A stretch of DNA of 64,000 nt from Halomonas campaniensis (GCF_002211105.1 NZ_JPUA01000022.1:13958-77957); one strand, 5' to 3'. Positions 27,322 through 37,080 are shown, counted from the stretch's first letter. Made by a program: numbers and translations. The notes: generated by a model from the sequence alone, not told the origin.

Positions 27322-28329
27322 TTAGTGATAAGCGTCACCAGGTTTTACCTTGCCGCGGAAGACGTAGTAACTCCAGGCGGTGTACATCAAAATAACCGGC
27401 AGAATAAACAGCGTGCCTACTAAGGCGAAGCCCTGGCTTTGGGCGGGGGCAGCGACCTGCCAGATAGACGCATCGGGCGGGATAATTGTCGGCCACAGGC
27501 TAATACCCAGGCCGCTGTAACCTAAAAATACCAGTGCCAGTACCAACACAAAGGGAAGGGCGGTGTCTTGACAGGAGATAGCACGCCATAGCCACCAGCC
27601 AGTAAGCACGACTAAAAGCGGTACCGGTAAAAACCACAGTAAGTTGGGTAGCGAGAACCAGCGAGCAGCAATATTCGGGTAGGCCAGCGGTGTCCATACG
27701 CTGACCAGAGCGATCATCACCAGAAGCCCGATCATCAATGGCTTGGTAATCTGGTACATGCGCTGCTGTAAACTGCCCTCAGTTTTCATAATCAGCCAGG
27801 TACTGCCGAGTAGCGCATAGGCAAACAGCAGTCCAACACCGCAAAACAGCGAAAAAGGCGTGAGCCAATCCAGCGAGCCACCGCTGAAATGAACGCCATC
27901 GAAGGCGATCCCCTGAATATAGCCGCCCAAAGCAACGCCTTGTGCAGTGGTCGCCAGCAGCGAGCCACCGATAAAAGCTTTATCCCACACATGGCGCCGC
28001 TGGGGGGTAGCCTTGAAGCGAAACTCAAAGGCGACCCCGCGAAAGATCAATCCCAGCAACATAACGATTAGCGGAATCGCCAGCGCTTCCAACACCACGG
28101 CGTAGGCGAGAGGGAAGGCGGCGAATAGTCCCGCGCCGCCTAACACCAGCCAGGTTTCGTTGCCGTCCCACACGGGCGCCACGGTGTTCATCATAATGTC
28201 GCGTTCATGCTCGTCATGAACGTTTAGAAAAAGTAGGCCAATACCTAAGTCAAAACCATCCATGACCACATACATCATCACACCAAAAAGGATGATAATG
28301 GCCCAGGTAAGTGATAAATCAATGCCCAT
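27322..28329 (-). CDS. cydB: Cytochrome bd-type quinol oxidase subunit II
   Basis: A 335-residue membrane protein with about eight or nine helices, the non-catalytic partner of CydA. The N-terminus (MDGFDLGIGLLF and PVWDGNETWLVLGGAGLFA) is diagnostic of the family. I chose the ATG giving MGIDLSL; an upstream TTG would add four residues. It begins 13 bases after cydA ends. With the short Q-loop CydA and DUF2474 partner it belongs to the CIO (cyanide-insensitive oxidase) branch, so cioB would be an equally fair name. Confidence 0.92.
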   Translation of the reverse strand: MGIDLSLTWAIIILFGVMMYVVMDGFDLGIGLLFLNVHDEHERDIMMNTVAPVWDGNETWLVLGGAGLFAAFPLAYAVVLEALAIPLIVMLLGLIFRGVAFEFRFKATPQRRHVWDKAFIGGSLLATTAQGVALGGYIQGIAFDGVHFSGGSLDWLTPFSLFCGVGLLFAYALLGSTWLIMKTEGSLQQRMYQITKPLMIGLLVMIALVSVWTPLAYPNIAARWFSLPNLLWFLPVPLLVVLTGWWLWRAISCQDTALPFVLVLALVFLGYSGLGISLWPTIIPPDASIWQVAAPAQSQGFALVGTLFILPVILMYTAWSYYVFRGKVKPGDAYH

Positions 28330-28342
28330 AGTGCACCCCAAT

Positions 28343-29752
28343 CTAATAGTGAGTCGTCAGTGTGTCGTTAACCGCCGAGAGCGGCCGTGCGGGCGTGTGT
28401 TGATGGCCTGGGCCACCTGAGGTGTGCGAAGGAGAGTCGCTTGGGCCGTTATTAACCAAGCGCATCATGTAGATAACGCCAGTGCCGAAGACGGCCAGGT
28501 AGACCACCACAAAGGCCGCCAAGCTAATGCTGAGGTGCACAGCGTTGTGCGCTGAAGCGGCATCCGCGGTACGCAGTAATCCGTAGACGACCCAAGGTTG
28601 GCGGCCCACTTCGGTGGTAAACCAGCCAGCCAGTAAAGCCACTAGCCCTGCTGGGCCCATGCCTAACGTAAACATTAGAAAGCGGCGTGATGTATATAGC
28701 CGCCCTTTGATGCGCAGGGTGTTGCCCAGGATGGCAAGCAGTATCATTAACACCCCAAGCCCAACCATTAACCGAAAGCTCCAGAAAACGATAGTCGAAT
28801 TGGGGCGGTCTTCCGGGGCGAACTCCTTAAGGGCTGGGATTTGCTCGGTCAAGCTGTGCTTTAACAGCAGGCTGCCCAACACGGGTATCTCCACTTTGAA
28901 GCGAGTCTCTTCGCGGTTCATATCGGGTAAGCCGAACAGGATCAGCGGGGTGGGTTCACCGCTGCTGTTATCCCAGTGGCCTTCGATAGCGGCGATCTTT
29001 GCAGGCTGGTGTTCCAGAGTATTAAGGCCATGCAAGTCACCCACCACGGCCTGAAGAGGGGCAGTGATGGCCAGCATGATCAGCGCCATTGAGAGCATGG
29101 TGCGTACTTCTGGGGAGTGTTTGCCCCTTAGCAGCAGCCAAGCGGCGGAGGCGGCGACAAATAGCGCCGTGCTTAAAAAGGCTGCTAGCGCCATATGGGC
29201 AAGGCGGAAGGGAAAAGAGGGATTAAAGACAATTTTCATCCAATCAACGGGAATCACCACGCCGTTGACGATGTCGTGGCCTTGCGGGGTCTGCATCCAA
29301 CTGTTGGAGGAGAGTATCCAAAACATCGATACAAGGGTGCCGAGCGCGACCATGCAGGTGGCAAAAAAGTGCAGGCCCCTGCCAACGCGCTCCCAGCCAA
29401 ATAGCATTACACCTAAAAAGCCTGCTTCCAGGAAGAAAGCTGTGAGCACTTCGTAGGTGAGCAATGGCCCTGTGACACTCCCCGCAAAGGCAGAAAACCC
29501 GCTCCAGTGGGTGCCAAATTGGTAGGCCATGACAATGCCCGAGACCACGCCCATGGCAAAGTTGACGGCAAATATTTTGGACCAAAAATGGTAAAGGTGG
29601 CGGTAGGTATCCCGCTGGGTCTTTAACCATAGCCCTTCCAGCACGGCCAAGTAGCTGGCTAAACCAATGGTGATGGCGGGAAAAATAATATGAAAGGAAA
29701 TAGTAAAAGCAAACTGCACCCTGGCCAGATCAATGGCCGCGATTCCGAACAT
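28343..29752 (-). CDS. cydA: Cytochrome bd-type quinol oxidase subunit I (CIO branch)
   Basis: A 469-residue quinol oxidase catalytic subunit reducing O2 to water. His21 in ISFHIIFP is the b595/d heme ligand; the [11 protein letters not shown] histidine and the [16 protein letters not shown] motif are also present. The Q-loop between the [15 protein letters not shown] and SFRLMVGLG segments is short compared with the E. coli protein (522 residues), which is characteristic of CioA-type oxidases that tolerate cyanide. I chose the ATG with GGAGG 7 bases upstream, eight codons into the longest frame. It is first in the operon cydA-cydB-DUF2474. Confidence 0.92.
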   Translation of the reverse strand: MFGIAAIDLARVQFAFTISFHIIFPAITIGLASYLAVLEGLWLKTQRDTYRHLYHFWSKIFAVNFAMGVVSGIVMAYQFGTHWSGFSAFAGSVTGPLLTYEVLTAFFLEAGFLGVMLFGWERVGRGLHFFATCMVALGTLVSMFWILSSNSWMQTPQGHDIVNGVVIPVDWMKIVFNPSFPFRLAHMALAAFLSTALFVAASAAWLLLRGKHSPEVRTMLSMALIMLAITAPLQAVVGDLHGLNTLEHQPAKIAAIEGHWDNSSGEPTPLILFGLPDMNREETRFKVEIPVLGSLLLKHSLTEQIPALKEFAPEDRPNSTIVFWSFRLMVGLGVLMILLAILGNTLRIKGRLYTSRRFLMFTLGMGPAGLVALLAGWFTTEVGRQPWVVYGLLRTADAASAHNAVHLSISLAAFVVVYLAVFGTGVIYMMRLVNNGPSDSPSHTSGGPGHQHTPARPLSAVNDTLTTHY

Positions 29753-29916
29753 GGCGCTTCCTCCGATGACAGCCACTGTCTTAACTAAATAGTGGGCCGG
29801 TATAGCCGCTGTGTGGCTTCATCGGGACAGTCTAGTGATTTCTGTGTTGCATAACAGGCTCAGTGTTTAACTAAATAACCATATCAGTTGCCTGGCGATA
29901 GCGTCGGCGGTCTTCG

Positions 29917-31326
29917 CTAAAAAAGGCTTAATAACCTGCCTAAGGTTTCCATGCCGCGTTCGCTGCTTTGTGTCCAGGGGTGGCCGTAGCTTAGCCGTAC
30001 GCAGTGGCGAAATTGTTGCGTGGCGGAAAAAATCGGGCCTGGCGCTAAGCTAACGCCATGATCGAGTGCGGTATTAAATAGCTGCAGCGAATCCACCTGC
30101 TCGGGAAATTCAACCCATAAGAAGTAGCCGCCTGTGGGTCGGGTAATGCGGGTGTTGGTAGGAAAATAGCGATCCGCTGCCGCCAGCATACTGCCTTGTT
30201 GGGACTCTAATGCGTGGCGGAGCTTGCGTAAGTGGCGGTCATAACCGCCGTGCTGCAAGTAGTCAGCAATGGCTGCTTGGGCGGGCACGGAAGGTGAGAT
30301 GGTGGTCATCAGTTTTAGCCGTGAGATGGCCTGTGCATAGCGGCCGCCCGCTACCCAACCGACCCGGTATCCGGGGGCCAAGCACTTTGAGAAGGAGCTG
30401 CAGTGAATGACCAACCCCTCATCATCGAAGGTTTTTACGGGGGCGGGTGGGGTGCTGCCAAAGTACAGCTCGGCATATACATCATCCTCTAGCATCGGCA
30501 CTTGGTGCTGTTTTATCAGTTGATAGAGGGCTTGTTTGCGCTCTCTGCTCAGGCTGGCGCCGATTGGATTCTGTAAATGGCTCATAAACCAGCAGGCTTT
30601 GATGGGCAGTGTCTCTAGCCGCTCTGCCAATACGTCGAGGTCGATCCCCTCCCGTGGGTGAACCGGAATCTCCACGGCGCGAAGTTTTAGCCGCTCCAAT
30701 ACCTGCAGGCTGGCATAAAATGCTGGCGACTCAATCGCCACCAGGTCGCCCGGCTGGGTAACACACTGCAGCGCTAGATTAAGTCCCTCCATTGCACCAT
30801 TAGTAATCACCAGCTCTTCCATCGGCAGTTGAATACCACCCAGCATGTAGCGCAGCGCAATCTGCCGACACAGGTCGGTGTGCCCGGTGGTCATGTCAGC
30901 CACCACCTGCTGGGGCGAAAGCTCGCGTAACCCCCGTGTCATGCTAGTAGCCAGGCGAGAAAGCGGAAACAGCTCGGGGCTGGGGAACGCCGACCCCAAG
31001 GGCACCGTTCGGTCATCCTGAAGCGAGCCAAGCACTGAGAACACCAGCTCGCTGACTTTTACCTCTGCGGGGTCAGTGCGCTGAAGCGTGACGCGCGGTT
31101 CGTCCAGCAAACGCCTAGCGTGCTCACGAACAAAATACCCTGAGCGTGCCCGCGCGGTAATAAGGCCTTGGTTTTCCAGTAAGTAATAAGCCTGAAACAC
31201 CGTAGAAGGGCTGATGCCATGGTGGCGGCTCGCTTGGCGCACCGAAGGAATACGCTCTCCAGGGCCAAGTACACCTTGGCGAATTAGCGTGGCTATCTCA
31301 TCGGCAAACTGTTCGTAGCGTTTCAT
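29917..31326 (-). CDS. MocR-type transcriptional regulator (GntR HTH fused to aminotransferase)
   Basis: A 469-residue fusion: residues 1-70 form a GntR winged helix (MKRYEQFADEIATLI, then SVRQASRHHGISPSTVFQAY), the rest is a fold-type I aminotransferase domain. The PLP lysine lies in SSFSKCLAPGYRVGWVAGG. MocR proteins use PLP to sense vitamin B6 or an amino-compound and usually regulate a neighbour and themselves. The start matches the YdcR-like N-terminus (MKKYQQ...); two earlier in-frame starts lie within likely operator boxes. It is divergent from ccoG. Its target is unknown; taurine/GABA-like or B6 genes are usual, none of which are nearby. Confidence 0.85.
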   Translation of the reverse strand: MKRYEQFADEIATLIRQGVLGPGERIPSVRQASRHHGISPSTVFQAYYLLENQGLITARARSGYFVREHARRLLDEPRVTLQRTDPAEVKVSELVFSVLGSLQDDRTVPLGSAFPSPELFPLSRLATSMTRGLRELSPQQVVADMTTGHTDLCRQIALRYMLGGIQLPMEELVITNGAMEGLNLALQCVTQPGDLVAIESPAFYASLQVLERLKLRAVEIPVHPREGIDLDVLAERLETLPIKACWFMSHLQNPIGASLSRERKQALYQLIKQHQVPMLEDDVYAELYFGSTPPAPVKTFDDEGLVIHCSSFSKCLAPGYRVGWVAGGRYAQAISRLKLMTTISPSVPAQAAIADYLQHGGYDRHLRKLRHALESQQGSMLAAADRYFPTNTRITRPTGGYFLWVEFPEQVDSLQLFNTALDHGVSLAPGPIFSATQQFRHCVRLSYGHPWTQSSERGMETLGRLLSLF

Positions 31327-31670
31327 GGGGTAAACCGTCGGTGCATTGAGTAGAACGCCAGAATACTCCATCACAGTGTTAGGTGGCACAGTGCGGTTCT
31401 CTGCTAATAGAAAACATCACTGTGTCTTATGTGGTGAGCATAAAACAGGCTCAACTTCGTTGATATAAAGCGTATCAGAAGGTGATTGTATGGGCTAGAT
31501 TGCGGTAACTGATATGGAGTATTTCTTTAAAACTGCGCCTGTTTGTACGCAGACTGTGTCGGCATAGTAGCGGCTAATGGTAAAAGTCGCGCCCTCAAAC
31601 AAATACTGAACTACCTAACTGCGACGCCCCTCGACCGCATAAACCTTCATTCCTCTTTTTGGATATCGGT
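31327..31670. promoter_or_regulatory. mocR-ccoG divergent region with CACAGTG boxes
   Basis: The 344-base region has CACAGTG at 31372-31378 and 31387-31393 (direct, 15 bases apart) and an inverted copy CACTGTG at 31418-31424. Direct repeats close to the regulator's own start are typical of MocR operators, so these are plausible autoregulatory sites. No gene is seen in the remainder. Confidence 0.5.
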
Positions 31671-33119
31671 ATGACGCAACGCATTCCACTGCAAGACATG
31701 ACCAGCGAGGCGGTCGTTGAACACCATACGCCTCCATCTAAGGCTCCTGGCTCTCGGCCTCCCAATAGCAAGCCACCCAAGCTCGGGCATATTTATGTGC
31801 GCGAAATAGGTGGTTTTTTCCAGCGCATTCGACAACGCTCTAACTGGCTTCTGATGGCGCTCTATTTTGGTTTGCCATGGATCAATTGGGGCGACCGGCC
31901 ATTGGTGTGGTTTGACCTCTCTGCCCAGGAATTTCACCTGTTCGCGGCGACGTTCTATCCACAGGACTTTATCTTACTCACCTGGATCTTGGTGATCTGT
32001 GCTTTTGGCCTGTTTTTGATCACGGTGGTGGCGGGGCGGGTGTGGTGTGGCTACAGCTGCCCGCAAAGCGTGTGGACGTTTCTATTTATCTGGTTTGAGC
32101 ATCGTTTGGAAGGGCCACGGCACCGGCGCATTCGGCGTGATAAAGCGCCAGGTGGTATGGATACGCTATGGCGCAAAACCGCCAAACATACGGCTTGGCT
32201 GATGATTGCGGTGGCAACGGGGGTAGCCTTCGTTGGTTACTTCACGCCGATAAGAGCGTTAACAGTGGATATGTTCACTCTGGATATGCACCCTTTGGCG
32301 CTGTTCTGGATCGGTTTCTTTACCCTGTTTACCTACTTGAATGCCGGTTGGCTTCGCCATCAGGTTTGCCTGCATATGTGTCCCTATGCGCGCTTCCAGT
32401 CGGCGATGTTCGACGCCAATACGCTGATTGTTTCCTACGATGCCGCCCGCGGCGAGCCGCGCAGGAACTCTCCTCAAAAGGGCGTTGAGGCCACTCGGGT
32501 TGGGGATTGCATCGACTGTGAACTCTGCGTTCAGGTATGCCCCACCGGTATCGATATTCGTGATGGGCTGCAGTATGAGTGCATTGGCTGCGCTGCGTGT
32601 ATCGATGCCTGCGACAGTGTTATGGCGCGTATTAATAAACCGCTTGGCCTGATTCGTTACACCACCGAGCGCGCGTTGGCAGGTAAAACGACCCGCTTTT
32701 GGCGTCCTCAGTTATTTGCCTATGCGACGGCGCTACTCGCCATGGTGGTATTGCTCATTGGCTTCTTAAATGCACGTGTGCCTCTTGATGTCGATATTGC
32801 ACGGGATCGACAAGCGCTGTTTGAAAGCACAGCAGAAGGTCGACTGATCAATTACTACAATGTGGCACTGCGTAATCAAGATGGCCAAACACATCGCTAT
32901 GCGGTATCGGCTACAGGGCTGCCAGGGCTTCGCCTGGGGGGAATGGACACCATCGAGGTAGCGGCTTTTGAAACGCGCAGCCTGCGGCTAGCCCTCACCG
33001 CCGATGCGGATGACCTGACGCAGCCTAGCCATCCTATCGAACTGCATATCACCGCCTTAGATGATCCATCGATAGCGAGCATCATTGAAACGCGGTTCCT
33101 CGGGCCTTCTGGGGAGTAA
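31671..33119 (+). CDS. ccoG: Cytochrome c oxidase accessory protein CcoG (RdxA/FixG)
   Basis: A 482-residue membrane ferredoxin of the family that reduces copper for assembly of cbb3-type oxidases. It has five or so membrane helices, the GYSCPQSVWTF motif, and two 4Fe-4S motifs CELCVQVCPTGIDIRDGLQY and CIGCAACIDACD, followed by an Ig-like C-terminal domain. Family length is about 470-490. I chose the ATG four codons into the longest frame, which starts with TTG. No ccoNOQP genes are in the window, so it is unlinked here from its usual cluster. Confidence 0.92.
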   Translation: MTQRIPLQDMTSEAVVEHHTPPSKAPGSRPPNSKPPKLGHIYVREIGGFFQRIRQRSNWLLMALYFGLPWINWGDRPLVWFDLSAQEFHLFAATFYPQDFILLTWILVICAFGLFLITVVAGRVWCGYSCPQSVWTFLFIWFEHRLEGPRHRRIRRDKAPGGMDTLWRKTAKHTAWLMIAVATGVAFVGYFTPIRALTVDMFTLDMHPLALFWIGFFTLFTYLNAGWLRHQVCLHMCPYARFQSAMFDANTLIVSYDAARGEPRRNSPQKGVEATRVGDCIDCELCVQVCPTGIDIRDGLQYECIGCAACIDACDSVMARINKPLGLIRYTTERALAGKTTRFWRPQLFAYATALLAMVVLLIGFLNARVPLDVDIARDRQALFESTAEGRLINYYNVALRNQDGQTHRYAVSATGLPGLRLGGMDTIEVAAFETRSLRLALTADADDLTQPSHPIELHITALDDPSIASIIETRFLGPSGE

Positions 33120-33337
33120 GTAGGTGAAGATAACTTTTCAACAGGCTACTTAATGAGTTTTTGAGCTAGTTGTTACTTAGCTGATTGTTGATGTTTTAAT
33201 ACTTAAGTATAGTATTCTTTAGTATTGTGTTTGCTGCCATGATTAAATGTAATACCTCATCGAGTTAAAAGGTATTGGACGCTGTTTTTTGTTATGGCTA
33301 ATTTGTGCCTGCAAATAATTTTTAAATAAAAAACTTG

Positions 33338-34372
33338 ATGGGCATTTTCGTGAATATACAAAAAACAATATCTAGCTTGATGCTTGGCATGCTGATAGCT
33401 GCATATGCAGGGGCGGCTGCATCCAATGAAAACTCGCCTAATGAAAAACGGGCTAATCAAAATGGGGAGAGTGATTATCCTAACCAACCCATTCGCATGA
33501 TTATTCCCTTTGCACCCGGTGGCCCTGCGGATGCCATCGGGCGTGTAGTGGCGACAAAGCTGTCTGATGTGCTGGGAACCCCTGTCGTCGTTGAGAGCCG
33601 TGGTGGTGCCGGTGGCGTGATCGGCACTGGCTATGTGGCCAAAGGGCAGCCTGATGGCTACTTAATCGCTATGACGAGCGCTGGTGCTCTGGCGATTAGC
33701 GCAAGCGTCCATGAGAACGTACCGTTCAATAATGCCACTGATTTCTCTCCCATCATGCTACTGGCCAATGTGCCTGAGTTGTTAGTGGTTAACAACGATG
33801 TAGCGGCGACCTCTCTTGAAGAGTTGATTGAACTCGCAGCGGATAACCCAGGGGTGCTGAATTTTGCTTCGTCGGGCCCTGGTTCGATGCCGCACTTGGC
33901 CGGTGAGATGCTCGGGCATGTGGCAAACATTGATATTGTTCACGTTCCATACGTGGGAGCAGGCCCAGCTGTATTGGATCTGCTGGGTGGTCAAGTGGAT
34001 ATGATGTTTGCTGATAGCCCCGTTCTTCTTCCCCATGTGAAAGCGGGCGCGCTGCGGGCGATAGCGGTGGGTAGTCAGTCGCGCATGGAGGCGCTATCCG
34101 AAGTGCCCACCATGTCAGAAGCAGGCGTTCCGGAAGTCACTGCGGTCAACTGGTATGGCATCGTTGCACCCCCTGAGCTACCTGACCATATCACTGAAAC
34201 ACTCAACAATGCTTTGATGACCGTCATCCAGGATGAGCAAGTGATCGAAAGAATGAATGACATGGGCGTTATGCTTGCTGGGTCAACGGCAGAAGCGTTT
34301 CAAGCGTACATTGAGAGCGAGACAATTAAGTGGGAGGCCGTCGTCGAGGCTTCAGAAGACTCTTCTAATTAA
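33338..34372 (+). CDS. TctC/Bug family periplasmic solute-binding receptor (1 of 5)
   Basis: A 344-residue secreted binding protein of a tripartite tricarboxylate transporter (TTT). A signal peptide covers about the first 30 residues (cleavage near AYAGAAAS). The Bug signature IRMIIPFAPGGPADAIGRVV and the loop RGGAGGVIGTGYVAKGQPDG, both ligand-binding, follow. Bug receptors bind carboxylates through main-chain contacts, so the ligand cannot be read off. It is followed by a second, closely similar receptor and, further on, tctB-tctA. The start is uncertain: TTG, ATG (chosen) and a GTG 12 bases later all lack a strong ribosome-binding site. Confidence 0.85.
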   Translation: MGIFVNIQKTISSLMLGMLIAAYAGAAASNENSPNEKRANQNGESDYPNQPIRMIIPFAPGGPADAIGRVVATKLSDVLGTPVVVESRGGAGGVIGTGYVAKGQPDGYLIAMTSAGALAISASVHENVPFNNATDFSPIMLLANVPELLVVNNDVAATSLEELIELAADNPGVLNFASSGPGSMPHLAGEMLGHVANIDIVHVPYVGAGPAVLDLLGGQVDMMFADSPVLLPHVKAGALRAIAVGSQSRMEALSEVPTMSEAGVPEVTAVNWYGIVAPPELPDHITETLNNALMTVIQDEQVIERMNDMGVMLAGSTAEAFQAYIESETIKWEAVVEASEDSSN

Positions 34373-34519
34373 ATGGCCGTATTACTAAAGCTCTAAGTAA
34401 ATGCTCCCTAAAATTTAAGGAATCAGTTTTTAGTCGGCAAGAGCGTTTAATTTCAAAAAGATAATTAGTTTGTAAATAAAACTATAACTGTATTTGCAAT
34501 AATATTTATGGAGAACGTC

Positions 34520-35509
34520 ATGAAACACTATCTCGCACTCCCCGTGATAGCTATTTTTACATCGTTAGCGACGCTCGGCAGTAGTGCACTTGCTAGCAGT
34601 GATGGTGTGAACTATCCAGAGAAGCCGATACGCTTGATTGTCCCCTTTGCACCTGGAGGCCCCAATGACACCGTGGCGCGATTAATGACGCCTAAGCTGT
34701 CAGAAGAGCTAGGGCAGCCGGTGGTTGTCGAGAACCGTGGTGGCGCAGGCGGCGTCATTGGCACCGATGCGGTGGCAAAAGCCGAGGCGGATGGTTACGT
34801 TATCGGCATTAGTAGTGCGGGGGCACTGGCGATAAGCAAAAGTGTTCAAGACCAAATGCCCTATGACACCCTAACGGATTTAGCCCCCATCACGCTGATT
34901 GCCACGGTGCCAGAGTTGCTGGTGACATCGCCTGATGTTGAAGCCCAAACACTGCCTGAGTTGATTCAGTGGGCTAAAGATAACCCCGGTTACTTGAACT
35001 ATGCCTCCTCTGGCCCCGGTGGGATGCAGCATTTGGCCGGTGAAATGCTTAACTATGAAGCGGGCATTGATACGGTGCACATCCCCTACAGAGGAGCAGC
35101 GCCTGCCGTGCTGGATGTAGTGGGTGGGCAAGTTGATATGATGTTTGCTGACCTGCCGATCTTACTCTCTCAAGTGAAAGAGGGGGCTTTACGCCCTATC
35201 GCTGTCGGCAGCAAAACGCGCTCCTCCGCACTGCCTGATATTCCAACTACAGCAGAAATGGGCCTTGCCAATGTCGTTGCCGAGAATTGGTACGGCATTG
35301 TGGCGCCTCAGGGTACCCCAGAGGCAATCCTTGAAACACTCCATACCGCCTTTTATGCCACGCTCACTGACCCTGACGTAGTCGCCGCATTAGAGCTACA
35401 GGGCTTGGAGATTATTGCCTCATCCCCTGAAGCGTTTAGCGACTATATCGCTCAGGAGACACAGCGCTGGGCAGATGTTGTTGAGGCAACCGGGGCCATT
35501 CTGCAATAG
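34520..35509 (+). CDS. TctC/Bug family periplasmic solute-binding receptor (2 of 5)
   Basis: A 329-residue receptor closely related to the preceding one (shared blocks include PFAPGGP, VVENRGGAGGVIGT and NWYGIVAP). The signal peptide ends near SSALASS. The second of two ATGs was chosen, with GGAG 6 bases upstream. The pair probably arose by duplication and may bind related ligands for the TctAB pair at 37163-39111. It is followed by a GST gene and a LigI-like hydrolase, suggesting the imported acid is processed by them. Confidence 0.87.
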   Translation: MKHYLALPVIAIFTSLATLGSSALASSDGVNYPEKPIRLIVPFAPGGPNDTVARLMTPKLSEELGQPVVVENRGGAGGVIGTDAVAKAEADGYVIGISSAGALAISKSVQDQMPYDTLTDLAPITLIATVPELLVTSPDVEAQTLPELIQWAKDNPGYLNYASSGPGGMQHLAGEMLNYEAGIDTVHIPYRGAAPAVLDVVGGQVDMMFADLPILLSQVKEGALRPIAVGSKTRSSALPDIPTTAEMGLANVVAENWYGIVAPQGTPEAILETLHTAFYATLTDPDVVAALELQGLEIIASSPEAFSDYIAQETQRWADVVEATGAILQ

Positions 35510-35596
35510 CCGCTAACACTATATCCGTTAGCGGTATATCAGCGATACGTGTTTCCGCTATCCCCATGATCTAGCCGTTTAATGAGAATAAATATT

Positions 35597-36220
35597 ATGT
35601 CTGAAGCTATGTTGTTGAGAACATCTCTAACATCACCCTTTGGCCGCAAGGTTCGCATGACCGCTATTTTGTTGGGGATTGACGAGCAGATAGAAGTGGT
35701 GGGCGCTAACCCGCTAGACGAGAACGATAGCCTACGTCAGCAGAACCCCTTGGGAAAAATGCCCTGCCTTGTGCTGCCAAGTGGCGATACGCTTTACGAT
35801 AGTAAGACAATCGTCGAGTACCTGTGTGCTTACGCTAACAGTTCAGACCTGTTTCCCAGCCAACCACTGGATCTGGCCATTGAGAGAAGCCGTATCACAT
35901 TAGCCGACGGCATTACCGAAGCAGCCTTGGCGATGGTGTACGAGGGCCGGTTCCGTGAACCATCACAGCAATCAGAATATTGGCTATCCCACCAGCGCGG
36001 CAAGGTGACGCGTGGCTTGCTAGCAATAAGTGAACAGTTGCCACCGGTCATGCCCCGGTTGGCGGCCAGCAGCTTATCGTTGGCCGCTGCGCTGGGGTAC
36101 CTCGACTGGCGCCGACCAGTGGAGTGGCGCAGCTCATATCCTCAGCTAGTCAAATGGCTGGATGATTTTAATCAGCACCACCCTTTATTAGCAGCCACGA
36201 TGTCGGAGGCCTCAGTATGA
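35597..36220 (+). CDS. Glutathione S-transferase family protein
   Basis: A protein of about 207 residues with an N-terminal thioredoxin-like domain (TSLTSPFGRKVRMTAILLG, then NPLGKMPCLVL and YDSKTIVEYL, the glutathione-site residues) and an all-helical C-terminal domain. The TSPFGRKVR serine is in the catalytic position. Function within the cluster is unknown: bacterial GSTs next to aromatic-acid genes can act as isomerases (maleylpyruvate or maleylacetoacetate type) or lyases. The stop overlaps the next gene's start (ATGA), tying it to the amidohydrolase. The start could also be an ATG 15 bases earlier. Confidence 0.8.
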   Translation: MSEAMLLRTSLTSPFGRKVRMTAILLGIDEQIEVVGANPLDENDSLRQQNPLGKMPCLVLPSGDTLYDSKTIVEYLCAYANSSDLFPSQPLDLAIERSRITLADGITEAALAMVYEGRFREPSQQSEYWLSHQRGKVTRGLLAISEQLPPVMPRLAASSLSLAAALGYLDWRRPVEWRSSYPQLVKWLDDFNQHHPLLAATMSEASV

Positions 36221-37080
36221 GTGACACCACTGGCTACATGCCGCAGCCAAGTAAACCGCGTTTATGGCTGCCGGAAGGAGCGTGTGATTGTCATACCCAT
36301 GTGTTTGGGCCACAGAGCACCTTTCCGTATGCGGAGAATGCGCTTTTTCGACCTCAGGATGCGCCCAAAGAAGCCCTGTTCGCTCTGCACAAACACCTTG
36401 GTATTGACCGCTGTATTATCGTCCAGTCAGGCTGCCATGGGTTCGACAACAGCGCGATGCTGGATGCCATGAGATCGCGCCCAGGGCAGTACCTGGGCGT
36501 GGCGCTGGCCCCTGTCGATATCAGTGACGCCCACCTTGCAAGCTTGGCGGAGCAAGGAGTAAGAGGGGTTAGATTCAACTTTATGCCCCATCTTGATGCG
36601 GCGGCTAGTCCCGAGGAAATAGTGGCATTCAGCCATCGGCTAGCGAGGCATGGCATGCACTTGCAAGTGCATATGCATCACACTCTGATAGAGCGTATTG
36701 GTCAACAGCTTAGCCACGCATCAACAGCGGTGGTAATCGACCATATGGGTCGTATCGATGCTGCGCAAGGGAGCGACCAAGACGCCTTTAATGCCTTGAT
36801 GACGCTGATGGAGAATGACAAGTTTCTCGTCAAGGTGAGTGGCTGTGATCGTGCGTCAGCGCTTGGCTCGCCCTACAGCGACGCGGTGCCTTTTGCCCAA
36901 ACACTGGTCAAAAACTTCCCCGACCGTATTTTATGGGGAACTGATTGGCCACACCCGAATATCAAGGGTGGCACCCCGGATGATGGGGTATTGGTTGATA
37001 TCCTGGAGAGTATTGCGCCTGACCCTTTACATAGGAAAGCGCTTTTAGTTGATAACCCAGCTTGGTTTTATGGTTTTTGA
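36217..37080 (+). CDS. LigI-like amidohydrolase (2-pyrone-4,6-dicarboxylate hydrolase family)
   Basis: A 287-residue TIM-barrel amidohydrolase. The HxH of strand 1 is His26/His28 (CDCHTHVFGP), a third His is 176 (DHMGR) and the catalytic Asp is 243 (GTDWPHPN); spacing mirrors LigI (His31, His33, His180, Asp248), which opens the lactone 2-pyrone-4,6-dicarboxylate without metal. Related members are sugar-lactone hydrolases/isomerases, so the substrate is open. It is translationally coupled to the GST gene and precedes tctBA; a lactone of a di- or tricarboxylate would suit this setting. No ring-cleavage dioxygenase or LigJ/LigK is in the window. Confidence 0.78.
   Translation: MSDTTGYMPQPSKPRLWLPEGACDCHTHVFGPQSTFPYAENALFRPQDAPKEALFALHKHLGIDRCIIVQSGCHGFDNSAMLDAMRSRPGQYLGVALAPVDISDAHLASLAEQGVRGVRFNFMPHLDAAASPEEIVAFSHRLARHGMHLQVHMHHTLIERIGQQLSHASTAVVIDHMGRIDAAQGSDQDAFNALMTLMENDKFLVKVSGCDRASALGSPYSDAVPFAQTLVKNFPDRILWGTDWPHPNIKGGTPDDGVLVDILESIAPDPLHRKALLVDNPAWFYGF

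Noticed and set aside
31456..31480. TTGAT...ATCAG as an Anr/FNR box before ccoG
   Set aside because: The half-sites are separated by nine bases instead of four and the second half is imperfect.
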